Positions 34,711-43,979 of a stretch of DNA of 52,124 nt are shown here, one piece after another. This stretch comes from Solimonas sp047605265. Lineage in GTDB: Bacteria; Pseudomonadota; Gammaproteobacteria; Nevskiales; Nevskiaceae. The DNA is taken from NCBI GenBank assembly GCA_047605265.1, contig JASGFY010000016.1, positions 1 to 52,124 on the forward strand. Direction: 5' to 3'. Both the position numbers and the translations under genes were made by a program. How positions within the stretch are numbered: position 1 is the stretch's first letter; each line of letters opens with the position of its first letter. The notes beneath the pieces were generated by a model. The model saw nothing but the letters and a program-made list of their open reading frames with translations. It had not been told where the DNA came from and ran no database searches.

Positions 34711-36500
34711 TAGCCGGCCCTCCGCATCGCTTCGTTCGCCGGCGGCGCGGGATCTTCGGCGAACAGCTGCTCGAGCTCGGCGGCCGCGTCGGCCGTCGTC
34801 TGCTTCATCTTCTGCAGATCGTCGCGCGGCACCTCGAACTGCCGCGCCAGCAGTTGCTCGTCGTGCGCGCGGAACATGTCGATGGCGCGCGCAGCCGCTT
34901 CCTCGCTGTCGCCGAGTCCCCGCAGCACGCGCCGCGTCATTTCCAGCGACGAGTAGTAGCTGCGACGGATCACGTCCGCCGGCGCGATGCCGAGATCCAT
35001 CAGGCGCAGCGCATGCTGGCGATTGACGGCGGCGGCGAACACGCGCAGTCGCGGGAAATGCTGCAGCACCGTCTCGGCCGTGCGCAGCGACGCTTCGATG
35101 TCGGGAATCGCCAGCACGAACAGCCGGGCCTTGTCGGCGTGCGCGGCACGCAGCAGATCGAGGCGGCTCGCATCGCCGTAGAAAATCTTGTTGCCGAACT
35201 GGCGCACGAAGTCGACGTGCGCGAAGTCCTTGTCGAGCACGGTGAACGGAATGCGCTTGACGCGCAGGACGCGCGCGACGATCTGCCCGAACGGCCCGAA
35301 CCCGGCGATCAGCACCTCGTGCTCGTCGGTCTGGATATCGTCGTACGGTCGCGCTTGCCTGCGCTTGCGCAGGCGCATCTGCAGCGAGAACAGCGGCGGC
35401 GTGACGATCATCGAGATCGTCACGACCAGCACCAGCAGCGCCGACAGCGGCGGCGACATCACGCCGGCACCGACCGCCGCGGCGAACAGCACGAACGCGA
35501 ATTCGCCGCCCTGCGCGAGCGACGCCGCCAGCGCGCCGGCGCCATCGCCGTTCAGGCGATCGAGCCGCGCCAGACCCCACAGCACGAGGGCTTTGACGGC
35601 GAGCAGCGTGACGACGAGACCGATGATCGTCATCGGTTCGGTCCGTAGCAGCGTCAGATCGGCCGACATGCCGACGGCGATGAAGAACAGCCCGAGCAGC
35701 AGACCCTTGAACGGCTCGATATCGGCCTGCAACTCGTGACGGAATTCGGATTCCGACAGCAGCACGCCGGCGAGAAAGGCGCCGAGCGACATCGACAGGC
35801 CGACCGCCTCCATCGCCAGCGCCGTGCCGACGACGATCAGCAGCGCCGCCGCGCTGAACAGCTCCGGGGTCCCGGCGGCGGCGATGCGCTTCATCACCGG
35901 CCGCACGGCGTAGCGGCCGCCGAGCACGACGGCGAAGAACACGCCGAGCGTCTTCAGCGCCGCCAGTCCGTGTTCGGCAAAGCTGCCGCGCGCGTCGCCG
36001 CCGGCCAGCAGCGGAATCAGCGCGAGGAACGGAATGACGCTGATGTCCTGGAACAGCAGGATCGAAAACGCGATGCGCCCGTGCCGGGTCGACAATTCGC
36101 GCCGTTCGGAAAGCATCTGCAGCACCATGGCCGTCGACGACATCGCCAGGCCGAAGCCGGCGACCAGCGCCGTACGGCCGTCGAGCCCGAGACCGATCGC
36201 CACGAGCCCGAGGCCCGCCGTGCTGAGCAGAACCTGCGCGCCGCCGATGCCGAACACCGCGCGACGCATGGCCCACAGCCGGCTCGGCTGCAGTTCGAGG
36301 CCGATGATGAACAACAGGAGCACGACGCCGTACTCGGCGAAGTGCAGCACTTTTTCCGGTTCGCCGATGGCGCCCAGCCCATCCGGCCCGATGACGATGC
36401 CGGCGCTCAGATAGCCGAGCACCGCGCCCAGCCCGAGCCGGCGGAACAGCGGTACGAAAAGCACCGCGGCCGACAGGAACCAGGCGATGTCAACGAGCAC
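34710..36500 (-). CDS. Monovalent cation:proton antiporter with TrkA-N domain (KefB/KefC-like)
   Basis: A 596-residue inner membrane protein. Residues 1-380 form a CPA2-type Na/H exchanger domain (YLSAGIVIGPDGLG, FIIGLELQPSRLW, FQDISVIPFLAL, GAFLAGVLLSES). An NAD-binding TrkA-N/RCK domain (about 405-520) begins VLIAGFGPFGQIVARVL. The C-terminal tail is acidic and helical. E. coli KefB/KefC release K+ and take up H+ under electrophile stress. No KefG/KefF partner is present. The start is GTG at 36498-36500 with GGGGA upstream. It runs directly into the cyclase gene. Confidence 0.9.
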   Translation of the reverse strand: MLVDIAWFLSAAVLFVPLFRRLGLGAVLGYLSAGIVIGPDGLGAIGEPEKVLHFAEYGVVLLLFIIGLELQPSRLWAMRRAVFGIGGAQVLLSTAGLGLVAIGLGLDGRTALVAGFGLAMSSTAMVLQMLSERRELSTRHGRIAFSILLFQDISVIPFLALIPLLAGGDARGSFAEHGLAALKTLGVFFAVVLGGRYAVRPVMKRIAAAGTPELFSAAALLIVVGTALAMEAVGLSMSLGAFLAGVLLSESEFRHELQADIEPFKGLLLGLFFIAVGMSADLTLLRTEPMTIIGLVVTLLAVKALVLWGLARLDRLNGDGAGALAASLAQGGEFAFVLFAAAVGAGVMSPPLSALLVLVVTISMIVTPPLFSLQMRLRKRRQARPYDDIQTDEHEVLIAGFGPFGQIVARVLRVKRIPFTVLDKDFAHVDFVRQFGNKIFYGDASRLDLLRAAHADKARLFVLAIPDIEASLRTAETVLQHFPRLRVFAAAVNRQHALRLMDLGIAPADVIRRSYYSSLEMTRRVLRGLGDSEEAAARAIDMFRAHDEQLLARQFEVPRDDLQKMKQTTADAAAELEQLFAEDPAPPANEAMRRAG

Positions 36501-36564
36501 GAGACTTCCCCAAAATATTTACTTTTATTTTATTGCGTTAAAAGATATTCAAAGACCGGGTCTC

Positions 36565-37257
36565 ATGAAGTCTGTCCTTGCGTTCGAAAGCATGGTGTTT
36601 TTAAATATACAAACTTATCCAGAGACTCTTCCTGTTTTGCACAGCATCGATGAGCAGAGCAAGTCCGAGCGCATCTTAGCCTTGGTGCAGGCGCTCGGCG
36701 TTCTGCGTCCCAAGGATCTCGGCCCGCACCGCATCCAGGCCGAGTACCTGCGCCGTCTCTGCGATCGCGGACAATTGAAAAAGCTCGGCCGCGGCAGCTA
36801 CGTGCTCGCCGAGCGCAGGCCCTCGTTCGATCTGTCGCTGGCGCTGGTCACGCGCGCCGTGCCGAACGGCATCATCTGCCTGCAGTCGGCGCTGGCGTTT
36901 TATGGGCTCGGCGAGGCCAACGCCCGCGAGATCTCGGTGGCGATCGAGCGGCGCGCCGCCAAGCCGCGGCTCGATTTTCCGGCGCTGCGCATCGCCCGTC
37001 TCGGCGGCGAGGCGTTCAGCGAAGGCGTCGCCCGCCACCGCATCGAACATGTCGACGTGCCGATCTACACACTCGAGAAAACGCTGGCCGACCTGTTCAA
37101 GTTCCGCAACAAGATCGGCCCGCACATCGCCGTCGACGCGCTGCGCGCGGCGCTGGCGAAGCGCCGCATCGACATGCATAAACTGCAGCATTACAGCCAG
37201 CTGTGTCGCGTCGAACGCGTCATGAAGCCCTATGTCGACGCGCTCGCCGGGCGATAG
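36565..37257 (+). CDS. AbiEi antitoxin-like transcriptional regulator, orphan
   Basis: About 230 residues. The N-terminal winged helix (SKSERILALVQALGVLRPKDLG, read in two parts, then LCDRGQLKKLGRGSYVL) is that of AbiEi-type antitoxins. The remainder (GIICLQSALAFYGL, DVPIYTLEKTLADLFKFRNKIG) is the AbiEi C-terminal half. AbiEi normally represses itself and neutralises the nucleotidyltransferase toxin AbiEii, but no AbiEii gene follows. The start is uncertain: ATG at 36565 or 36592, or TTG at 36637. The first 75 bases are AT-rich with unusual codons, so the true start may be the later one. No good ribosome site was found. Confidence 0.8.
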   Translation: MKSVLAFESMVFLNIQTYPETLPVLHSIDEQSKSERILALVQALGVLRPKDLGPHRIQAEYLRRLCDRGQLKKLGRGSYVLAERRPSFDLSLALVTRAVPNGIICLQSALAFYGLGEANAREISVAIERRAAKPRLDFPALRIARLGGEAFSEGVARHRIEHVDVPIYTLEKTLADLFKFRNKIGPHIAVDALRAALAKRRIDMHKLQHYSQLCRVERVMKPYVDALAGR

Positions 37258-37295
37258 CGTCGGCCGAACCCAACAAGCCCTGCGGAGTCTTCCAC

Positions 37296-38222
37296 ATGCC
37301 GCTGCCCATCCCGCGCTGGTCGTCACTGCCGCTCGCCGCCGCCCTGGCCGTCGCCGCCGTCGCCGCTCATGCACAAACGGCGCCCGACACCGGCGACACG
37401 ATGACGCCGGCAACGGCGGATACGACGGACGATCCGGCCGAAGAGAAGGTGCACATCAGCGTGCCGCGCTCGCTGGCACGCTGCCTCGATCATGAAAGCG
37501 AGCCGTTCATGCTGGTCGCCATGCCGCCCTGCCTGTCGTTCCACAAACCGATGTACCTGATGCCGACGACGTACAGCGACCGCTATACGAGCGACGAAAG
37601 CGAGCTCGTCTACCAGATCAGCCTCAAGCTGAACCTGTTCAGCAGCAACATCTTTTTCGCCTACACCCAGAAGTCGTTCTGGCAGGTCTACAACGCCAGC
37701 GAATCGCGGCCCTTCCGCGAAACGAACTACAACCCGGAACTTTTCTATCGCTGGAAACCCGGATTCGCCCTGTGTCCGCATTGCGGCTTCGACTTCGGCG
37801 CCGAGCACGAATCGAACGGCCGCGACGTGCCGCTGTCGCGCTCATGGAACCGCGTTTACGCGAATGTCTTCCACGAGTGGCACCGCACGCTCGTCGATCT
37901 CAAGCTTTGGTATCGCATTCCCGAAGACAAGAAAAAGACGCCGGACGACGCCAAAGGCGACGACAACCCCGACATCGAGCACTACTACGGCTACGGCGAG
38001 CTGCGCCTACAGCAGCGCCTGTTCCATGACGACCATCTTCTCGCGCTGATGCTGCGCGGCAACCCGGACACCGGCAGGGGCGCCGTCGAGCTGAACTACA
38101 GCGTGCCGTTCGGCGACTACCTATACTGGAACGTCTACGTCTTCAACGGCTACGGCGACAGCCTGATCGACTACAACCGCAGCGTCACGCGAATCGGCCT
38201 CGGCGTCATGCTGGCGCGCTGA
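37296..38222 (+). CDS. pldA: Outer membrane phospholipase A
   Basis: A 308-residue outer membrane barrel enzyme that removes acyl chains from phospholipids misplaced in the outer leaflet. A signal peptide ends near AHA-QT (residue 27). The catalytic residues are visible as His171 and Ser173 (HESNG) and Asn185 (SRSWNRVY). Alternating barrel strands such as YQISLKLNLF and LYWNVYVFNGYG are evident. An acidic insertion, KKKTPDDAKGDDNPD, lies in a loop, and a CPHC pair (160/163) sits before the active site, which is unusual. It is 38 bases behind the AbiEi-like gene. Confidence 0.93.
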   Translation: MPLPIPRWSSLPLAAALAVAAVAAHAQTAPDTGDTMTPATADTTDDPAEEKVHISVPRSLARCLDHESEPFMLVAMPPCLSFHKPMYLMPTTYSDRYTSDESELVYQISLKLNLFSSNIFFAYTQKSFWQVYNASESRPFRETNYNPELFYRWKPGFALCPHCGFDFGAEHESNGRDVPLSRSWNRVYANVFHEWHRTLVDLKLWYRIPEDKKKTPDDAKGDDNPDIEHYYGYGELRLQQRLFHDDHLLALMLRGNPDTGRGAVELNYSVPFGDYLYWNVYVFNGYGDSLIDYNRSVTRIGLGVMLAR

Positions 38223-38253
38223 ACGGCCATGCGCCGGTCGTCGCCACAACGGA

Positions 38254-38277
38254 AACGGGCGCCTTGCGGCGCCCGTT
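38254..38277. terminator. Hairpin between pldA and the alpha operon
   Basis: AACGGGCGCC and GGCGCCCGTT pair perfectly around TTGC. It lies between the convergent ends of pldA and rplQ. Only short T-runs follow, so its strength is uncertain. Confidence 0.7.
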
Positions 38278-38297
38278 AGGGTCCCGGACGACTGGCC

Positions 38298-38684
38298 TCA
38301 CTCGGCCGCGACGGCGGCCGCCCTGGCCGGGCGGTCGACGAGTTCGACGTAGGCCATCGGCGCATCGTCACCGGCGCGGAAACCGCACTTGAGGATGCGC
38401 AGGTAACCGCCCGGACGCTGCTTGTAGCGCGGGCCGATGTCGTTGAACAGCTTCTGCACGGCGTCGCGGTCACGCAGGCGCGAGAACGCGATACGGCGGT
38501 TGTGCAGCGAGTCTTCCTTGGCGCGCGTAATCAGCGGCTCGGCCAGGCGGCGCAGTTCCTTGGCCTTCGGCAGCGTGGTCTTGATCAGCTCGTGCTCGAA
38601 GAGCGCGACGGCGATGGCCTGCATCGTCGCCTTGCGGTGGCTGCTGGTGCGGCCGAACGTACGGCCCGACATCTTGTGGCGCAT
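38298..38684 (-). CDS. rplQ: 50S ribosomal protein bL17
   Basis: 128 residues, normal length, beginning MRHKMSGRTFGRTSSHRKA and with the conserved LITRAKEDSLHNRR segment. It binds 23S rRNA domain III near the exit tunnel. Last gene of the alpha operon, 49 bases after rpoA. The Ala-rich C-terminal tail (RAAAVAAE) is variable in the family. Confidence 0.97.
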   Translation of the reverse strand: MRHKMSGRTFGRTSSHRKATMQAIAVALFEHELIKTTLPKAKELRRLAEPLITRAKEDSLHNRRIAFSRLRDRDAVQKLFNDIGPRYKQRPGGYLRILKCGFRAGDDAPMAYVELVDRPARAAAVAAE

Positions 38685-38733
38685 GACTTTATCTTCCTAA
38701 AACTTTTTTACGCTCGGCTTGCTGGGGCGGGCC

Positions 38734-39714
38734 TCAGGCCGGCACCTTCGGCGACGACCAGTTCTCGAGCCGCATGCCGAGATCAAGCTCGTGCGAACGC
38801 AGGGCTTCCTTGATCTCGTTGAGCGACTTCTTGCCGAGGTTCGGCGTCTTCATCAGCTCCATCTCCGTGCGCTGCACGAGATCGCCGATGTAGTAGATGT
38901 TCTCGGCCTTGAGGCAGTTCGCCGAACGCACGGTCAGCTCCAGATCGTCGATCGGACGGAACAGGATCGGCGACAGTTCCTTCTTGCCCGGCACCGCGGC
39001 GGCCTGCGCCGCTTCGGCTTCGAGGTCGACGAACACCGACAGCTGATCGCGCAGGATGCGCGCGGCCAGGCGGACGGCCTCCGCCGGATCGATGCCGCCG
39101 TTGGTGTCGACGTCGAGGATCAGCTTGTCGAGGTCGGTGCGCTGCGCGACGCGCGCGCGCTCGACGGCGTAGCTGACGCGGCGGACCGGGCTGTAGCTCG
39201 CATCGAGCTTCAGCACGCCGACGCCGCGGGCGTCTTCCTCGCGGGCCGCACTGGCGGCCGGCACGTAGCCGCGGCCGCGCGTGACCTTCAGCGTCACGTT
39301 GAGCTTGCCGCCCGTGAGGTTGGCAAGCACCAGCTCCGGATTGACGATCTCGACGTCGTGGTCGAGCTTGATGTCGCCGGCGGTGACCGGACCCTTGCCC
39401 GACTTCTCGAGGCGCAGGGTGGCCTCATCGCGCGCGTGCATGCGGATCGCGATGTTCTTGATGTTCAGCAGGATGTCGAGGACGTCTTCCTGGACGCCTT
39501 CGATCGCGCTGTACTCGTGCACGACGCCGTCGATCTGCACTTCGGTGATCGCGGCGCCCGGGATCGACGACAGCAGGATGCGGCGCAGGGCATTCCCCAG
39601 CGTGTGGCCGAAGCCGCGCTCCATCGGCTCCAGCGCGACGCGAGCGTGGCTCGGAGACACGGTCTCCACTTCGATCTGACGCGGCTTGAGCAGGTCTGCG
39701 ACGACGTTCTGCAT
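38734..39714 (-). CDS. rpoA: DNA-directed RNA polymerase subunit alpha
   Basis: 326 residues. The N-terminal assembly domain (to about 230) has EPMERGFGHTLGNALRRILLSS in adjoining pieces, which dimerises and holds beta and beta-prime. A flexible linker leads to the C-terminal domain (about 245-315; LTVRSANCLKAENI, NLGKKSLNEIKEAL), which contacts UP elements and activators. Full length, in the standard place between rpsD and rplQ. Confidence 0.98.
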   Translation of the reverse strand: MQNVVADLLKPRQIEVETVSPSHARVALEPMERGFGHTLGNALRRILLSSIPGAAITEVQIDGVVHEYSAIEGVQEDVLDILLNIKNIAIRMHARDEATLRLEKSGKGPVTAGDIKLDHDVEIVNPELVLANLTGGKLNVTLKVTRGRGYVPAASAAREEDARGVGVLKLDASYSPVRRVSYAVERARVAQRTDLDKLILDVDTNGGIDPAEAVRLAARILRDQLSVFVDLEAEAAQAAAVPGKKELSPILFRPIDDLELTVRSANCLKAENIYYIGDLVQRTEMELMKTPNLGKKSLNEIKEALRSHELDLGMRLENWSSPKVPA

Positions 39715-39768
39715 GGTGTACCTCTGATCTGAATGAACGGGACGGTCGACGAGGGGGACCCGAAGCGA

Positions 39769-40389
<621 letters not shown>

Positions 40390-40411
40390 GATTCTCTCCT
40401 AACTCTTGGCC

Positions 40412-40813
40412 TTACACGCGGCGGCGCTTGGCCGGGCGGCAGCCGTTGTGCGGAATCGGCGTGACGTCGGTGATGTTGGTGATCTTGAAGCCGGCGGCGT
40501 TCAGCGCGCGCACGGCCGACTCGCGGCCCGGGCCCGGGCCCTTGACGCGAACTTCGAGATTCTTGACGCCGTGCTCGGCGGCGGCCTGGCCGGCCTTGTC
40601 GGCGGCGACCTGCGCGGCGAACGGCGTCGACTTGCGCGAGCCCTTGAAGCCGGCGGCCCCCGCCGTGCTCCACGACAGGGTGTTGCCCTGGCGGTCGGTG
40701 ATCAGGATGATCGTGTTGTTGAAGGAAGCATGAATATGCGCCACGCCATCGGTGACGTTCTTCTTGACTTTCTTGCGCTTCGCCGCGGCAGCGGCCTGGG
40801 ACGGGGTAGCCAT
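40412..40813 (-). CDS. rpsK: 30S ribosomal protein uS11
   Basis: 133 residues with AHIHASFNNTIILITD, the GARKSTPFAAQ-like SRKSTPFAAQVAAD, and the C-terminal NGCRPAKRRRV. It lies on the 30S platform near the E site. The N-terminal Ala/Lys tail is a few residues longer than in E. coli. It sits between rpsM and rpsD with short gaps. Confidence 0.97.
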   Translation of the reverse strand: MATPSQAAAAAKRKKVKKNVTDGVAHIHASFNNTIILITDRQGNTLSWSTAGAAGFKGSRKSTPFAAQVAADKAGQAAAEHGVKNLEVRVKGPGPGRESAVRALNAAGFKITNITDVTPIPHNGCRPAKRRRV

Positions 40814-40832
40814 ATGCGTGTCCGGCGGTTAA

Positions 40833-41204
40833 TCAGGTCTTCTTGTTGGTGGCAACCGTGCCACGGCGCGGCCCCTTGCGGGTGCGGGCATTGGTACGGG
40901 TGCGCTGGCCACGGACCGGCAGGCCGCGACGGTGGCGCAGACCGCGGTACGAGCCGAGGTCGATCAGGCGCTTGATGCTCATCGACACTTCGCGGCGCAG
41001 ATCGCCCTCGACCGTGAACTTGCCGACTTCGGCGCGCAGCCTCTCGAGCTCGCCCTCGGTCAGCGTGCGGATCTGCACGCTCGGGTCGATGCCCGCCGCC
41101 TCGCAGATCTTCTGCGCGCGAGTCTTGCCGATGCCGTAGATCGCGCGCAGCGCGATGACGGTGTGTTTGCGATCCGGGATGTTGACGCCCGCGATACGTG
41201 CCAT
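40833..41204 (-). CDS. rpsM: 30S ribosomal protein uS13
   Basis: 123 residues beginning MARIAGVNIPDRKHTVIALR, with the RGLRHRRGLPVRGQRT signature and a basic tail (RKGPRRGTVATNKKT) that reaches the P-site tRNA. It is the first gene after the strong internal promoter upstream, so it leads the alpha operon. Confidence 0.98.
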   Translation of the reverse strand: MARIAGVNIPDRKHTVIALRAIYGIGKTRAQKICEAAGIDPSVQIRTLTEGELERLRAEVGKFTVEGDLRREVSMSIKRLIDLGSYRGLRHRRGLPVRGQRTRTNARTRKGPRRGTVATNKKT

Positions 41205-41245
41205 GTTGCTACCTCGACAGATGCCTGACGCGCGAAAAGCCGCGC

Positions 41246-41274
41246 ATTATATTGATTCAAAGGGCCAGAATCAA
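41246..41274 (-). promoter_or_regulatory. Sigma-70 promoter of the alpha operon
   Basis: On the minus strand, TTGATT and a perfect TATAAT are separated by exactly 17 bases, with transcription predicted to start near 41239. It lies in the 83-base gap between rpmJ and rpsM, the longest gaps elsewhere in the array being similar but without such boxes. It would drive rpsM-rpsK-rpsD-rpoA-rplQ in addition to readthrough from upstream. Confidence 0.8.
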
Positions 41275-41287
41275 ACGGCGCGGGCTT

Positions 41288-41401
41288 TCAGCCCTGGCGC
41301 TGCTTGTGCCGCGGGTCGGTGCAAAGGATGCGCACGACACCATTGCGACGGACGACCTTGCAGTTCCGGCAGATTTTCTTGACCGATGCGCGGACTTTCA
41401 T
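41288..41401 (-). CDS. rpmJ: 50S ribosomal protein bL36
   Basis: 37 residues beginning MKVRASVKKICRNCKVV. The zinc ligands Cys11, Cys14, Cys27 and His33 are all present (C-x2-C, then C and H), so it is the zinc-binding form. It lies 28 bases after secY with no infA between them. Confidence 0.95.
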   Translation of the reverse strand: MKVRASVKKICRNCKVVRRNGVVRILCTDPRHKQRQG

Positions 41402-41429
41402 GACTCACCTCGAGACTAGGTAATCGGAC

Positions 41430-42782
41430 TCAGCGGTTCTGCGCCGGGCCCAGAGACTTCAGATTGGCCTTCTTCAGCAGGCCTTCGTACTGATGCGACA
41501 TCAGATGCGCCTGCAACTGCGCCATGAAGTCCATCACCACGACCACCGTGATCAGCAGCGACGTACCACCGAAGTAGAACGGGATCGCCGTGACGAACGA
41601 GCGCAGGATTTCCGGCACCAGGCAGATCACCAGGATGTAGATCGAGCCCACCACCGTCAGGCGCGTCAGCACCGTGTCGATGTACTTCGCCGTCATCGCG
41701 CCGGGACGCACGCCGGGGATGAAGGCGCCCGACTTCTTCAGGTTGTCGGCCGTTTCGCGCGAGTCGAAAACCAGCGCCGTGTAGAAAAAGCAGAAGAAGA
41801 TGATCAGCAGGCCGTACAGCAGCGTATACAGCGGCTGCCCCGGCGACAGCGCGTTGGCCAGCTTCTGCAGGAAGCTGCCGGCCGCCGAACCGCTGTCGCC
41901 GCCGAAGAACTGCACCAGCGACGCCGGGAACAGAATGATCGACGACGCGAAGATCGGCGGGATCACGCCCGACATGTTCAGCTTCAGCGGCAGGTGCTGC
42001 GTCTGCGCGGCGAAAATCTTGCGGCCCTGCTGGCGGCGCGCGTGGTGGATCGGGATGCGGCGCTGGGCGCGCTCGAAGAACACCACGCCCCAGGTCACGA
42101 CCGCGATCAGCGCCAGCACCACGATCACCGTGAAGCCGTTGATCGAGCCTTCACTGACCAGTTGCGCGGTCGAGCCAAGTGCACGCGGGAAACCGGCGAC
42201 GATGCCCGAGAAGATGATCATCGAAATGCCGTTGCCGATGCCGCGCTCGGTGATCTGCTCGCCCAGCCACATCAGGAACATGGTGCCGGTGACGAGGCTG
42301 ACCGTCGCCACGAACAGGAAGCCGGCGCCGGCGTTGATCGCCACGCCCGACTTCTGCAGCGCCAGCGCGGCGCCGAACGACTGGAACAGCGCCAGCGCCA
42401 GCGTGCCGTAGCGCGTGTACTTGGTGATCTGGCGGCGGCCGGACTCGCCTTCCTTCTTCAAATCCTTGAGCTGCGGCACGACCGTGGTCATCAGCTGCAC
42501 GATGATGCTCGCCGAGATGTACGGCATCACGCCGAGCGCGAAGATCGACAGGCGATGCAGCGCGCCGCCCGAGAACATGTTGAACATGTCCAGGATCGTG
42601 CCGTGGCTCTGGTTGAACAGCGCCGCCAGCTGCACCGGATCGATACCCGGCACCGGGATGAAGCTGCCGATGCGGTAAACGATGATCGCCCCGAGCAGGA
42701 ACAGGAGGCGGTTGCGCACCTCACCGATCTTGCTCAGGTCCGGCACCATCGAGCCGCCTGCAGTACCCGGAGTCTTCGCCAT
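41430..42782 (-). CDS. secY: Protein translocase subunit SecY
   Basis: 450 residues with ten membrane helices, forming the protein-conducting channel of SecYEG in the inner membrane. Landmarks are NRLLFLLGAIIVYRIGSFIP in TM1, GIMPYISA-like GVMPYISASIIVQL in the plug and lateral-gate region, GIGNGISMIIF, and the C-terminal cytoplasmic loops with IPGVRPG. It belongs to the spc operon after rplO, as in most bacteria. Confidence 0.97.
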   Translation of the reverse strand: MAKTPGTAGGSMVPDLSKIGEVRNRLLFLLGAIIVYRIGSFIPVPGIDPVQLAALFNQSHGTILDMFNMFSGGALHRLSIFALGVMPYISASIIVQLMTTVVPQLKDLKKEGESGRRQITKYTRYGTLALALFQSFGAALALQKSGVAINAGAGFLFVATVSLVTGTMFLMWLGEQITERGIGNGISMIIFSGIVAGFPRALGSTAQLVSEGSINGFTVIVVLALIAVVTWGVVFFERAQRRIPIHHARRQQGRKIFAAQTQHLPLKLNMSGVIPPIFASSIILFPASLVQFFGGDSGSAAGSFLQKLANALSPGQPLYTLLYGLLIIFFCFFYTALVFDSRETADNLKKSGAFIPGVRPGAMTAKYIDTVLTRLTVVGSIYILVICLVPEILRSFVTAIPFYFGGTSLLITVVVVMDFMAQLQAHLMSHQYEGLLKKANLKSLGPAQNR

Positions 42783-42796
42783 GAGCGTTCCCGGCC

Positions 42797-43231
42797 TTAC
42801 TCGGCGATTTCACCGCCAGCGGCGGTGATGGCCTCGCGGGCACCCTTGGTGACGAGCACACCCTTCAGCGAGACCTTGCGGCTCAGCGCGCCCGATTTGA
42901 TGACCTTGGCGGTCTCGGCGGTCGCCGGCACGACGTTCTCGGCCTTCAGCGCGGCGAGGTCGATCTCGACGGCCTTCATCTTCTCGAGCTCCGACAGGCG
43001 CACTTCCGCCGTCAGGCCCTTGAGCGGCGAATTGAAGCCGCGCTTCGGCAGGCGACGCTGGATCGGCATCTGGCCGCCCTCGAAGCCCAGCTTGTGGTAG
43101 CCGCCCTTGCGCGCGTGCTGACCCTTGTGGCCGCGGCCGGCGGTCTTGCCGATGCCCGACCCGATGCCGCGGGCGACGCGGACCTTCTTGGTCTTGGCGC
43201 CCTTGGCCGGCTTGATGGTGTTCAGTTTCAT
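42797..43231 (-). CDS. rplO: 50S ribosomal protein uL15
   Basis: 144 residues. The N-terminal extension has the glycine-rich RGIGSGIGKTAGRGHKGQ that penetrates 23S rRNA, then GFEGGQMPIQRRLPKRGF. Normal length, between rpmD and secY. Confidence 0.97.
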   Translation of the reverse strand: MKLNTIKPAKGAKTKKVRVARGIGSGIGKTAGRGHKGQHARKGGYHKLGFEGGQMPIQRRLPKRGFNSPLKGLTAEVRLSELEKMKAVEIDLAALKAENVVPATAETAKVIKSGALSRKVSLKGVLVTKGAREAITAAGGEIAE

Positions 43232-43260
43232 GGTGTTTCGTTCCGAACCGAGACGGGTTC

Positions 43261-43449
43261 TCAGACTTCTTCGACGCGCAGCATGTACGAGACCTTGTTC
43301 ACCATGCCGAGATTCTCCGGCGTAGCGGCAACGATCACCGTCTGGTGCATACGACGTAGGCCGAGGCCGTGCACCGTCGCCTGGTGCTTCGGCAGGCGCT
43401 TGGCGAGGCTACGGACCAGTGTCAGCTTGATCTGCTTGGTGGCGGTCAT
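43261..43449 (-). CDS. rpmD: 50S ribosomal protein uL30
   Basis: 62 residues (IKLTLVRSLAKRLPKHQATV, then GLRRMHQTVIV). A small two-stranded ferredoxin-like rRNA-binding protein. It stands between rpsE and rplO in the spc operon and is of normal length. Confidence 0.95.
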   Translation of the reverse strand: MTATKQIKLTLVRSLAKRLPKHQATVHGLGLRRMHQTVIVAATPENLGMVNKVSYMLRVEEV

Positions 43450-43463
43450 GATCTTTGCAACCC

Positions 43464-43976
43464 TTAGCCGAGAAGTTCTTCGACCGTCTTGCCGCGCTTG
43501 GCGGCCACTTCCGACGGCAGGTTCATCTTGGTCAGCGCGTTCATCGTCGCGCGCACCAGATTGATCGGATTACGCGAGCCGAGCGCCTTGGCGAGGATGT
43601 TCTGCACGCCGGCCACTTCGAACACAGCGCGCATGGCGCCGCCGGCGATCACGCCGGTACCGTCCGACGCCGGACGCAGGAACACCTTGGCGGCGCCGTG
43701 CTGGCCCCAGATCTCGTGCTGCACGGTCAGGCCCTTGAGCGGCACGGTGACCATGTTCTTGCGCGCCTGGTCCATCGCCTTGCTGATGGCCTGCGGCACT
43801 TCGCGCGCCTTGCCGTAGCCGAAGCCGACGCGGCCGGCGCCGTCGCCGACGACCGTCAGCGCAGTGAACGCGAACTGCTTGCCGCCTTTGACCGTCTTCG
43901 ACACGCGGTTGACGGTGATGAGCTTTTCCTTGAACTCGCCGCCGCTCTGCTCTTCGTAGTTGTGCTGAGTCGCCAT
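43464..43976 (-). CDS. rpsE: 30S ribosomal protein uS5
   Basis: 170 residues with the double-stranded RNA-binding fold (FKEKLITVNRVSKTVKGG, FTALTVVGDGAGRVGFGYGK in adjoining parts) and the C-terminal ribosomal S5 fold. It contributes to decoding accuracy and mRNA unwinding. Gaps to both neighbours are short. Confidence 0.97.
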   Translation of the reverse strand: MATQHNYEEQSGGEFKEKLITVNRVSKTVKGGKQFAFTALTVVGDGAGRVGFGYGKAREVPQAISKAMDQARKNMVTVPLKGLTVQHEIWGQHGAAKVFLRPASDGTGVIAGGAMRAVFEVAGVQNILAKALGSRNPINLVRATMNALTKMNLPSEVAAKRGKTVEELLG

Positions 43977-43979
43977 GTC

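Noticed and set aside
41493..43100. Plus-strand open frame opposite secY and rplO
   Set aside because: His/Arg/Asp-rich mirror frame over conserved ribosomal genes.
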